This document shows, piece by piece, positions 54,272 to 64,000 of a stretch of 64,000 nucleotides of DNA. Position 1 is the first letter of the stretch, and each line of letters opens with the position of its first letter. The position numbers were made by a program, and so were the translations under genes. Source of the stretch: Circinella minor (lineage: Eukaryota; Mucoromycota; Mucoromycetes; Mucorales; Lichtheimiaceae); NCBI GenBank assembly GCA_016758965.1, contig JAEPRB010000146.1:52-64051 (forward strand), in the 5' to 3' direction. Under the pieces are notes generated by a model that worked only from the letters and a program-made list of their open reading frames with translations, made no database searches and was not told where the DNA came from.

Positions 54272-56083
54272 ATGAATAGTGAGAGTTTGTTAACAAGAGT
54301 TGGGCTATCTTCAGCGTGGAATAAGAGTGCTAGTGTGCTTACATTCGTATCGGACGCATTACTAAACCAGCTCGAAAACGTGTCATCAGATAAAAAGCGA
54401 CTCACTTTAATAACTGGGACCGTTGTTACTACATCATTTGTGCTATGGAAGATGATGATGCCTAGACGTTCAAAATCCCTTAAAATAGAAATGGTTTCGG
54501 GTGGTCTTCCATATTTTGGACATTATTTTGAACTGTTGCGCGATCATCAAGCATTCCTCAAGAGATGCAAAAAAGAAAAAGGGCCTGTTTTTACAATTCG
54601 TATAAATAATGAAGATCTCACAATTGTCACTGGGCCACTAATTAGGTATATAGTTCTTTGTTTTTGTTTTGGATGTATGTATTGCTTTAGAGTTATATGT
54701 TGATCTTTATCAAAAAAAATATCACTAGAGAGATGTTGCATAAATCTCGATATTTCAACTTTGAAGAAGGGATTCAATCAATTATACCAATCGAGAGAGC
54801 CTTGCAGGTTTCGTATGACCACAAGTATAAAGGCGAAAAATTGAGTCGCCGTGAGAAAAATCCGGGTAAATAAGAAATACATGTACCTGATTCTTCAGCA
54901 TGTGATACAAATGTTGTTCAAATCTGGTCTAATATTTTCACACCATAATATGTATATAGTCTCTTATCCAATTAAGCACAATTTCAAAGAAGAGCAGCTT
55001 GGCGTGTTTTCTGAGCGTCTTCAACTAGCTGTAAATAAAGCCCTGAATGCAAAACTTGATATTCAACCTGGGGAGAAGAAGACATTACCTGCATGGGAAA
55101 CATTGGCTCTCACCGTCTCCCAAATATCTTGTCTTTGTTTCTGTGGAAGTAAAATTGGCTGTAATCAAGAATTTGTTCTTGCTATGGCCAACTTTACAAA
55201 AAATGTAATCAGAATTGGTATAGCACTTACCGTTTTACCTAACTGGATTGCCAATTTTGTTATTAAACGGTACTTATCCGTTGAAAGTCAAATTGATTTG
55301 ATAATGGATTTAGTTGTTCCTGAGCTGGAAAAAATACGTTCTGGTAAAATTAGCCATGACCAAGAACCAACATACATTTCTATGGCACTCAACTTGCCTA
55401 AAGCTGGTGGTCAGTTACGTACACCTCAAGAAGCTGCCTTCGCATTCAAGAGCGTGGTATTGGCCAGTATTCACACCACAACCCAGACAGCTTCTTATGC
55501 TCTTCATGAACTAGCTTGTCGCCCAGGCTTAGTAGCAGATCTGCGCGCCGAGATTGAAAAGTTGGATAAAATAACACCAGAAACAGTCGGGGAAATTCGA
55601 TTATTGGATTCGTTGTTACGAGAAGTCCTTCGGTATGATATTTCCATTTTTGGGATGAATCATAAAGTAATGGAGGATGTTGTATTATCGACTGGCCAAG
55701 TTATCCCCCGTGGCCAGTTAGTTCATGGCGCAATGTTTGACGCACACACGAGCCCAGAAACAATGCCTGAAACTGCACATATTTCATTAACACCATTAGA
55801 TCAATTTGATGCTTATCGATTCTTGAATGCAAAAGATAACAACATGGCTAGTTCTTCCATTGATTCTGAATTTATGACGTTTGGATTATTTGCACACGCA
55901 TGCCCTGGCAGATTTTTTGCTGTCCATGAAATCAAATATCTACTGGCAATATTAATCATGCGCTATAACATAACTACTAAATCTGGTGAGCGTGCTCAAG
56001 ATTTTTTGATGAGAGGAATGACTCGATTTCCACCTACCGAGTCTTTAATTTTTGAAGGAAGAAAGCAATACGTAACGATATAA
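54272..56083 (+). CDS. Cytochrome P450 monooxygenase, copy 2
   Basis: Paralogue of copy 1. Three exons, 54272-54645, 54729-54865 and 54960-56083, give 544 aa. N-terminal helix TLITGTVVTTSFVLWKMMM, then IEMVSGGLPYFGHYFELL. Motifs: I-helix VLASIHTTTQTASYALHELA, ExxR in LREVLRY, FDAYRFL, heme loop FGLFAHACPGRFFA. The start at 54272 (MNSESLLTRVG) was chosen because it aligns with copy 1; an upstream in-frame Met at 54233 would add 13 residues. An extra intron (54646-54728) lies between TGPLIR and REML, where copy 1 is uninterrupted. The second intron is at the same place in both copies (KNP/V-x-YPI). The gene is tail-to-tail with the OTU gene, 136 bp apart. Confidence 0.93.
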
Positions 56084-56219
56084 TAAATGTTTTCTAAAAA
56101 GGATAAAAGAAAGAAAAGGGTTTAAAAATTTACTGTTTTATAAAAGACATTAACACATTTGATATTTTTGCATTCTATATCATTATTATTATTATTACAA
56201 CTTTATTATATAAAGAAAA

Positions 56220-58006
56220 TTATGCGTCCAAAAGTGAATTATAATGAGCTCCCAATGAATATAAATGCTTATGATATCTAAAAGTAAGCAAAAATGGGTC
56301 GTTTATAAGGCTAATTAGATAAGATATACAAAAGTTTATCCGCAAAACCATTCATAATTATTATGAATTATACTTACGCTAATTTGAGTGGCTGCTTATC
56401 AGAATATTCTTCCTCATTCACCTTCAACACAGGTTGACCCATTTGAACAATATGTATTGGGACCTCCTTACTACGTGATAAAGCAAGGATCTATTAATTG
56501 ATATCAATAGTTGTATATTAATATTATTTTCATCCTTATAATGATTGCTTTGAATAGTGATATATTTAAAATATTTACCTCTAACTGACCACCCCATCTA
56601 GGGGTATTTTCAATTTCATCGCAATAACGTTCAAAGTCATCTTTACATATAACAATAAAAGAAAAACAGCACACACACACACATACAATAAAAAAATGAT
56701 TTTTTTTTTCTTATTAGAATATTTTTTTCTTCTTTTTATTTTACGCCCACATATATGTAAAAGAAAAAGAAGAATTAATAAACTCCTTACCTGAACTGTA
56801 CATATCCCCATTATCTTTATAAAGAAATGGTATGAAATCATCTGAATGATTTCTCATATAAGCTGCTGCTAATTGTCGAAGTTTCTGATGATCCACCTAT
56901 GTAAAAAGAGATATCAAGGAGGAGGGGTGTTTCGTGGGGTCCACATTTATTATTCAGGAGAAAATGTGAATGGGACATATTCATATATACAAATATCAAT
57001 AAATTAAGTGACAAAAAGTAAAACATCCACGATTGATTTCATCATCATTATAATTATTAATACTATAATTTATTACCTCCTGATTATATCTTTTTGATAA
57101 CTGGTTTGAAATGGCATTATATAAACTTTATAATCATCATTTCATTAAATTAATTCGTCAGTTAAGAGAAATTCTTGTCTCCTTCTTTTCAATTACATCC
57201 TTTTCTTTCTTTTCCTTTCTTTCCACTTCCTCTCAAATAATATTTCTTACCAATGACCATCCGCATGAATCTGATTTATAAAAATAAATGAATAAAATAG
57301 ACAGCAATAGATGAATACACTTAACTTAAAAGAGAGAAAGAAAGAAAGACAACAACACTAATAATAAACTTTTATTACCTCATGAACTTTAAGTTTCAAT
57401 GGTCCTAATAACTCTTGAATCGATTCTTTTTCTAATGCTGCCATATCCACTTGTCCACTTGCTTCCTTTTCAGCTTCATCACGTAAACGTTGCATTTCTG
57501 CTTCTCGGCGTTGTAGTCGTAACTTTGCTTTATTTGGTTTTTTCTTTTGTGGCTGTTCTTCTTTTATTGGTTTAGATTGTTCAGGTTTTTCGTCTTGTAC
57601 ACTTAACTGTTGCAGTTGTTCTAATGAAATACCATCGTCTTCCCCATCCTTATTTATAATAAAATATAAAATGTTGTCAGTAGTAATAAATTAAAACGCA
57701 ATCGTTTATGTTCTTATAATAAGTTAATATATAAATGCACATATATACCTCTTCTTCACCTCTCAATGCACGTAATTCTTTTTCATGTTTCATTCGAAGG
57801 TCATATTCCATATCATTTATACGTGATTGAACTTCTTTTTTCTTTTTCTTATTACTACCAGCTGATTTACGAAGTGAAATGACTTTCTTTTGTAAAGATT
57901 GTTCTTCATTTCGATGACGTTCTTGCATAGTTTCAATCGTTTCTTCATGTTGTTCTGGTGCTACTGCTGCAGTAGGTGCAGCAGTTGAATCAAGTTGATC
58001 TGACAT
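56220..58006 (-). CDS. OTU2: OTU-family cysteine deubiquitinase (OTUD6/Otu2 type)
   Basis: Removes ubiquitin; the OTUD6/Otu2 group acts on ribosome/translation-linked substrates in yeast and animals. Eight exons: 58006-57749, 57648-57379, 57270-57251 (20 nt), 57125-57077, 56896-56791, 56640-56579, 56490-56378 and 56277-56220; 311 aa, the usual length. The N-terminal half is a charged coiled coil (QKKVISLRKSAG, KKKKKEVQSRINDMEYDL, KLRLQRREAEMQRL), as in OTUD6B. The OTU domain starts at LGPLKLKVHEIHADGHCLYN with catalytic Asp180 and Cys183, continues AISNQLSKRY, CDEIENTPRWGGQLEILAL, and ends SLGAHYNSLLDA, where His304 is the third catalytic residue. The 20-nt exon 3 encodes IHADGHC and the catalytic Cys codon is split over the next intron. 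Start at the ATG at 58006; further upstream only non-ATG codons continue the frame. Confidence 0.94.
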
Positions 58007-58780
58007 AATTATCAATAAGCTTCAATATCGAAATTATAATATTAACACTTCTTTTTTTTACCCTTGGCTGAGAATAATTTATATTTTTAGGGGTACAAAT
58101 GGTTATATTTTCACTTAATGTGACAGGTTCTTTGAAAATGGTCTAATGCACTCTGCTGAAAAGAACTTTGGCGTAAAATAGGAGCTTGATTTCAATTGCA
58201 TAATGCGCTTTAAGGTTGAAAAGTAATCCGAGAAAAAGATAATAATATTCAATCCTACCCCCATTGTGTTTTATTTTCTCTTTAATATAAAAAACTTCCA
58301 ATGTTTCGCCGCCGAATTAAAAAGCGATAATATAAGGAGAATTTAAATAAATCAAAAAAAGGGAATGGACAGTTTACACTACTTAAAAATGTAAAAGAAA
58401 ACGTTCTTTTTTATATAATTATTACGTATAAAGAATGCAAATAAGAAATTAGTAGAAAAAGAGTGTGATTTTTACAAGGCAAGGAATATTTTAAAGAGCT
58501 AGAAAGAAGAAAATAAGAAAGAAATGGAAAAAGGAGAGAGTTTTTTTTCTTAAAAAATAAAAGACGTGTATTTGTATGATAATATATGTAAGAGGTATTG
58601 ATTGGTTTGCGTATAATATTATCTTAAAAGAAAGGAACGGAAATAAGGGATAGCTTTTTTCTTTGTGATTTTGGGTTTTTAATATTACTCTAATTAAAGA
58701 ATATATACGTATATAAAAAAAAAGAAAAACGATGGAAAATAGTAGTATATGGTAAAGAAAGTATATGTTGTTATTGTTGT
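58007..58780. other. Intergenic, OTU promoter and RCH1 3' flank
   Basis: AT-rich, purine-rich near 58480-58560; no supported gene. Confidence 0.6.
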
Positions 58781-60951
58781 TTAATGGTGATTCTGAGCAC
58801 TATAATGTGAAGAATTCCTTGCGGGTGTTGATAATCGTCGAGAAGATAACGTATCAGATGAAAATCTTGAAGTATCAAGTGAAATACTTGCTGTATCTGA
58901 TGTAAATAATGCCGAATTATATACATCTCTGGAACGATTATTATTATTAGTGTTGTTCATGTTATTATGATTATTATCATCGTGCTGCTGCTGATCGTCA
59001 TTATCATTATTGGCTGTACCACTGATAATACTATGAGTTGGTGTGGATGATTTATTGATCATTGTTCCTGATAATGGCTTTTCGTCATCAAGGGGTATAT
59101 TGTCTAAATTACTGTTGTTCGCCTTTTCATTATAATAATCTGCTGTTCCTAATTTGGTATCAACGACAGATACCGAAGGAGTATCTGGTTTCATATACGC
59201 TTTTTCAACTGGTGCAATTTCTTTGGGAATATTTTGTTTGCTAAAATTGTCACCGTTGTTATTATAATCATTATTGTTATCGGGTGCGGATTGATCTTCT
59301 TCGTCACGACTAGGTGGGATCTGTTTGGCATCTTTTTCTTTACCACGCAATACCCAATTCTTCAAAATATCGACTTCAAAATTACCAAGAATCAATTGCT
59401 CAACATGGTACAAAAGCAAAGGAGTGGATAAAACACCAACAGTTCCTGGATCTCCACTTTCATAAAGAACATTGATCAATGGAACACCCATAGCAACTGT
59501 TTTAGTAGCACCACAATACATAATTGCAACAGTATCTTCTCGCGAATACCGTAATCGCTTTACCCAACTTGGTTCTTTTAACGACGAAGGGAATGGAAGA
59601 TAAGCCAAAAAAAAGGAAAGTAAAGAGAATAAAATATAGAATCCGATGTTCATGATGATAACGGCAACAATGTCAGTTACACCAACAGCATCAAAGGAAT
59701 GATTGTAAAAAGCATCTGAAAACACAGACCAGACCATGGTCAATAAAGCAACGCTGCTAACATCTGATAAACGCCATTTGACTTTAATCTTGGCAACAGG
59801 TTCGGTAAAAGCAATTTGAATGAGTTGACCAACTACTAATGGGATAAGAACGGTAATACCGAGTTGCTTTAATACCGAAACAAAATCGACATGCCCACCG
59901 GCTTGGGCAGTTTCATTTTCAGGCGTTGCTTCAATCAACGGTTCTTGAAATGTATCCACCAATGCAGGTGAAATAAAAATACCAAGAACATTACCAACTG
60001 CGGCATTCATCAATGCTATAATATTATTGTTACACAACAAAATAATTCAATTAGAAAAATCGATTTTTTTTGGTCTGTGTGCCTGACTACTTTAATGTTT
60101 GTAACACATAAAAGTAAAAGATCTTGTGTTACCTGTCGCTTCATTGCCTTTAGCATTTTTTGTCATAACAACATTAGAAGAAACAGTTGTTGGCGTACTT
60201 GCTGCTATGACGACGCCCATCAAAACAAGCGAATTCATTGGCACATGCATCTTGAATAACAGGATTACCAAACCAAATACAAAAAAGGGGATGATGATAA
60301 GATTAATGATTTGAACAAGTAGATGCAGTCGAATGCGCATGAAGGTTTGGGTAAGAATACGTGTGCGGAGAGAAAGGCCGGAAATAAGAAAAATAATAAT
60401 AACAGCGCCTAAAAGTAAAATAATAAAACTGTTAATGGATCATCATCATATTGCTTAATAGAGAAGAACTTGTAAAAAAAATAGAGAATTGAAATGTATA
60501 TATATATATATTAAAAGAAAAAAGAAGGATGAAAGGGATGCAAACACACAAAAAAAGGGTTCTTTTTTTTGTAGTGAATGAAGTAATATAAAGATTGAAA
60601 ATATTTTTATTTGATTTGATTTTTACCCCATTTGATTGACCATTCGGCACGAATGTAACCGCCTTTTCTAGCCACATCAGGGACTACGTAGCCTAAGACT
60701 ATAACAAAGGCAAGACCGAGCAAAAACCAATATTTTTTTAGAAGAGTAAAAAATAAGGATTTAGCCTTGCTTAATTTTTCTTTCCTGTCCGCAGAATTTG
60801 GTGGCGGTGCAATGGTTACTGATTTATCGTCGTAAGAAGGCGGAAAGGATGGTTTTTGTGAGAGTGGGGATGGAGAAGAACCATTGCCTCCTTTATGTAC
60901 AGTAGCATCACTAGCAAATGATGAAGTTGCTCTAAGTCTAGAATCGTTCAT
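58781..60951 (-). CDS. RCH1: Rch1/SLC10A7-type membrane transporter
   Basis: Plasma-membrane protein of the bile-acid/sodium symporter-like fold; fungal Rch1 and human SLC10A7 limit cytosolic calcium uptake. Three exons: 60951-60627, 60408-60133 and 60015-58781; 611 aa. Residues 1-70 are a Ser/Pro-rich cytosolic leader. About ten hydrophobic helices follow, starting KYWFLLGLAFVIVLGYVVP. Family blocks: GAVIIIFLISGLSLRTRIL, VVIAASTPTTVSSNVVMT, NEATALMNAAVGNVLGIF, and the very conserved YCGATKTVAMGVPLINVLY at about 370-388. After STPLLLYHVEQLILG the last ~190 residues are a hydrophilic Asn/Asp/Ser-rich tail, much longer than in SLC10A7, a plausible regulatory region. It is divergent from GDB1 across 1.1 kb. 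Confidence 0.93.
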
Positions 60952-62045
60952 TATTTGTTGTCGTAGGTTGTATGTAGGTTGTATGTAGGTGGCTGTTGTG
61001 TATTATTATTATTAATATTATTATTATGAAATTATTTTAAAGATTGTAATAGCGATATAATTTATATATATTTATATATATATATTATATAAGTGGGAAT
61101 TTATGTTGTTATTGGATATGCTTGTAATGTATTCGTATTTTATATATATATGTATTATATAATTTTGAGATGGAGACAGAAAAAGAGAGAGAGAGAAAGA
61201 GAGAAAATAGATAGAGATAAAGATAGAGATAAAAGGAGAGAATAATGTGTGTTTAAAAAAAAAAAAGCGAAAGAAAAAAAAGAAGCGAGGGCGCGAATAA
61301 AAAGAAAACGTCAAAGGTCTATTTAAATATTCTTCTACCTAGTTTTTGAAAGATGGGGGAGTGAAGGGGATAGATGTTAAGAGTGACTAAGTGAGGGGGG
61401 GCTATCTTTTTTGTATGAAGTACTGAAAAAAACTATTTCGTTAAAAGGAGACAGGTTTAACTTAAGGGATCAGTTTTTTTTTTCTTTTTCTGGGGGGGGG
61501 TTGGTTCAGCGCACAAAAGAGATCGCCCACAGTATTCTCTTTTTTTGGGGGAGGGGGGTGAAAGAGGAGGTTGACGAAAGGAGAAAAAAAAAAAGAGAGA
61601 GAGAGAGAGAGTTGTTATATATTTTCCCTATTTATGATATATATATTATAAATATTATACAATTTATAGATTGAGTATCTTCTCATATATTTGCTATTAT
61701 ATGAAAGATAATTAATAAGTGTGATGTAATTTAATACATAAACACTATATGATTTATATATAAATAAAGTCGTTACAGATCGAGAAATAAAACAGTATAT
61801 GGTTAGGAGTAATAGTAGTAGTTAACCAGTCCGTGTTTATGTTTGTGTTTCGCGTGTACTACAAACTTGTGTGTGAAAAGTTGATAAAGATAATGAATGA
61901 TTTTTTTTTTGGGTGTTGGCGATGATGATTTCATGACCCAACAAAAAAAAATTTGGGTATCATTTTTCAATTTAAAACGTCTTTTTTTAATTTTTCTCTC
62001 TTCTTCTTTAAACTTGTTATACTTGCATAACAATACAGTTATTTA
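60952..62045. other. Divergent RCH1/GDB1 intergenic region
   Basis: Promoter region for both genes. It contains a tandem GTAGGTTGTAT repeat near 60963-60989, TA tracts near 61065-61090 and 61140-61150, purine-rich GA tracts near 61182-61205 and 61592-61610, and G runs at 61395, 61492 and 61546. No supported gene. Confidence 0.6.
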
Positions 62046-62902
62046 ATGACAAAAGATACCACAGCCACGAAAAAGCTTTTAGTCAGAACAATACTGCCCT
62101 TACTCTATGTTCTCCCTTTGGCGGATGATGGCTCGCCCGATAATGCCAAGACCGTAAATATAACTTTCTTTTCTTCGCATTCCATCCACAAACTTTACTT
62201 TTATTATTTTCTTCTTTCTATAAAGAAGATCATCATTATTTACTCCATCTTATAATTATAATTATATTATCAATGAATGGTTTATCCGTTCCATGCCGTC
62301 CTTTTTTTCTCCACCTTTTCTTTTACTTTAATAACGAGTTCAAAGACATTATCATAAACAACCCTTTATGCTTTTTGTGTGTGTATGCTATTAGCCCTTA
62401 AACTCTTCTCTCTTTTTTTTTAACTCCTCCTCCCCCAAATGCAGAAAAAAAACACTTTTTCGTTATCCATTTTGTCCATACTGCCCACTACAGCATATAT
62501 ATATAACCAACGAAAAGAATACCCCTTTTATAAGTCTCTCCCCCCCCAGTTCTTCCTTTACGCGATTTTTTCCCCCTCTGCATAGGAACATTCTCTCCAG
62601 AAAAAAAATCTCACTGGATGTGTGTTTGTGATGGAGTAGTGTGATTTATTATTATTATTATTATTATTATTTCATAATTGTTCCTTAAACGACAGCTACA
62701 CTACGCATAAAATATTGTTTCTCAACCCAACTCACTTTATCCCCAATTTTTTTCTCTTTAGTATGTTCGAATTCCGCTGTATCGCGACCAAAGTTGTCAT
62801 CTCCGTTTTATGCTAAAGAAGGGTTCTACTGCAGCTACCAGCGCTCCAATTCTAAACATTTATCAAGGGTCAGATAAATATATTATTTCTTATTACTACC
62901 AA

Positions 62903-62937
<35 letters not shown>

Positions 62938-64000
62938 AATTATTAATATTAATTATTATTATTATTATAATTATTTGTATTTTACAATAATCACACCTAT
63001 ATATAATTTATTTGTTTATAGGTCAGCATTATCATCTTCATTACCGTAAGTACTTTTTTTATAGATATAATTTGGTAGTTTTTCTTTTTTTAAACAAAAA
63101 GCAACAAAAAAAGACTAATCTGGGTATATTTACTATTTCAATAATGTACATACCTATACAATCTATTTAAGATTCAACGCACAACATCATCACTGCGATA
63201 TAGAACTCAAAACAGCTGGCGCATATGCTTATCACGTCAGTTTTACTGATGGAAAAGAAAATGACAATAACAAAGACGATGATAACGATAGCTCAAGAAG
63301 AACAACAAAGAAGAATGGGAAATCGGGATATTTCGTGGTCGAGCCACGTTTGTACAACCATCTTCCATTGGATGCTGTTATGATTCAATCTATTGTCCCA
63401 AAATGGATGGGTCCACTTTCACAATGGCAACCTCATATCGATCTAATTAAAAAGTCCGGTTACAACATGATTCATTTTGCTCCTATGCAACAACGTGGTG
63501 GCTCCGATTCACCTTATAGTATTCATGATCAACTTTTATTTGCCGATGATTTATTTCATTCAAAACAATCCCATAATCATCATCATAATGATAAAGAAAA
63601 TGAAGAAGAAGAATATGTCATTGTATTACCCGAAAGGCAGGAGCGTATTGAACTCGTTCGGTCAGCACTGAATGATATCCAAACGAGACATGGGATCATG
63701 TGTTTATCGGATGTGGTTTGGAACCATACCAGTTATGATTCTCCGTTTTTAAACGACCATCCAGATGCAGGTTAGTACCTCGTCGTTAAAAAAAAAGGTT
63801 GTTGATTTTAATGACAACAATCATTGCAATCCCTATAATTATTATATAATTTACTTTCATTACTACTATGATATTATTACTCTTTACTAACTGATTGCTA
63901 TTGTCACATACATGTAAAAATAAAAATTAACTTACTTCTAGGATACAATTTGGAAAACTCACCACATCTTGTACCTGCTTATGAACTTGATTCAGCACTT
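62046..64000 (+). CDS. GDB1: Glycogen debranching enzyme, 5' part (runs off the window)
   Basis: Bifunctional 4-alpha-glucanotransferase/amylo-1,6-glucosidase of cytosolic glycogen breakdown; only the N-terminal ~300 residues are in view. Exons read: 62046-62153, 62762-62868, 63022-63045 (24 nt), 63172-63770 and 63942 to the edge. The start gives ILPLLYVLPLADDGSPDNA followed by KTYVRIPLYRDQSCHLRF, equivalent to the family N-terminal beta domain. Then GKSGYFVVEPRL, LPLDAVMIQSIVPKWMGPLS, SGYNMIHFAPMQQRGGSDSP and YSIHDQLLF, and CLSDVVWNHTS (start of the GH13-type transferase barrel with the conserved D-V-V-x-N-H), then YNLENSPHLVPAYELDSAL. Two low-complexity inserts are unusual: an Asp/Asn/Lys stretch before GYFVVEP and His/Glu-rich sequence after YSIHDQLLF. 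The exon 2 donor (GTCAGA) is weak but is the only one in phase. Confidence 0.9.
62904..62970. repeat. (ATT)n-rich tract in GDB1 intron 2
   Basis: Interrupted ATT/ATTA units filling much of the intron between exons 2 and 3. A second ATT array lies in intron 1 near 62649-62670. Confidence 0.85.

Noticed and set aside
1..64000. CRISPR arrays, bacterial operons, tRNA and rRNA genes
   Set aside because: No regularly spaced repeats, no Shine-Dalgarno-linked gene strings, and no cloverleaf or rRNA-like sequence noticed; the genome is eukaryotic with introns throughout.

Overview
The window is a piece of nuclear DNA from a filamentous fungus, most likely an early-diverging one of the Mucorales type (Mucoromycota). 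The reasons are its very AT-rich sequence, dense homopolymer and di/trinucleotide tracts, many short GT-AG introns of about 50-150 bases (some separated by exons of only 13-30 nt), and a gene set of purely eukaryotic, fungal type: Svf1, Fab1, Pho80-type cyclin, gamma-tubulin complex GCP2, Rch1 and glycogen debranching enzyme. No rRNA, tRNA or CRISPR was found. All exon boundaries were read by eye from splice signals, reading-frame phase and family conservation.

Layout. 0.5-2.5 kb: COG2907-type FAD/NAD-binding oxidoreductase (-). 2.5-5.6 kb: a long gene-free stretch holding a 24-bp inverted repeat pair. 5.6-8.4 kb: two head-to-head WrbA/Pst2-type flavodoxin-fold quinone reductases; the (+) copy carries a poly-Gln tail and a terminal Cys-Cys. 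9.0-11.9 kb: a 966-residue disordered protein with tryptophan repeats (-). 13.2-18.9 kb: a Fab1/PIKfyve-like PtdIns3P 5-kinase without a visible FYVE domain (+). 20.2-24.7 kb: an SH3-WW-WW-RasGEF protein (+). 26.9-31.7 kb: SVF1, a small bHLH factor and a SWIRM-domain protein, all (-). 34.5-38.2 kb: GCP2/Spc97 (-).

38.4-42.0 kb is a decayed island. It holds the N-terminal stub of a Cys-rich membrane protein, a frame-broken Tc1/mariner transposase, and at least two further coding remnants on the (-) strand. 42.1-44.4 kb: malic enzyme (+). 44.9-49.1 kb: Pho80-type cyclin and an AVT/SLC38-type amino acid transporter (-). 49.7-56.1 kb: two paralogous cytochrome P450 genes, divergently oriented around a 2.8-kb gap. 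56.2-61.0 kb: OTU deubiquitinase (OTU2/OTUD6 type) and RCH1/SLC10A7 transporter (-). 62.0 kb to the end: the first part of glycogen debranching enzyme GDB1 (+), which runs off the window.

Most genes are housekeeping and functionally independent, as is normal for fungi; I see no operon-like logic. The nearest to a functional group are the two lineage-specific duplications (quinone reductases, P450s), each divergent and each showing intron differences between copies, and the signalling genes FAB1 and RasGEF that lie side by side. Candidates for novelty are the tryptophan-repeat protein, the poly-Q/Cys-Cys quinone reductase, the FYVE-less Fab1 with a degenerate chaperonin region, the shared heme-loop substitution in the P450 pair, and the unidentified remnants in the decayed island.
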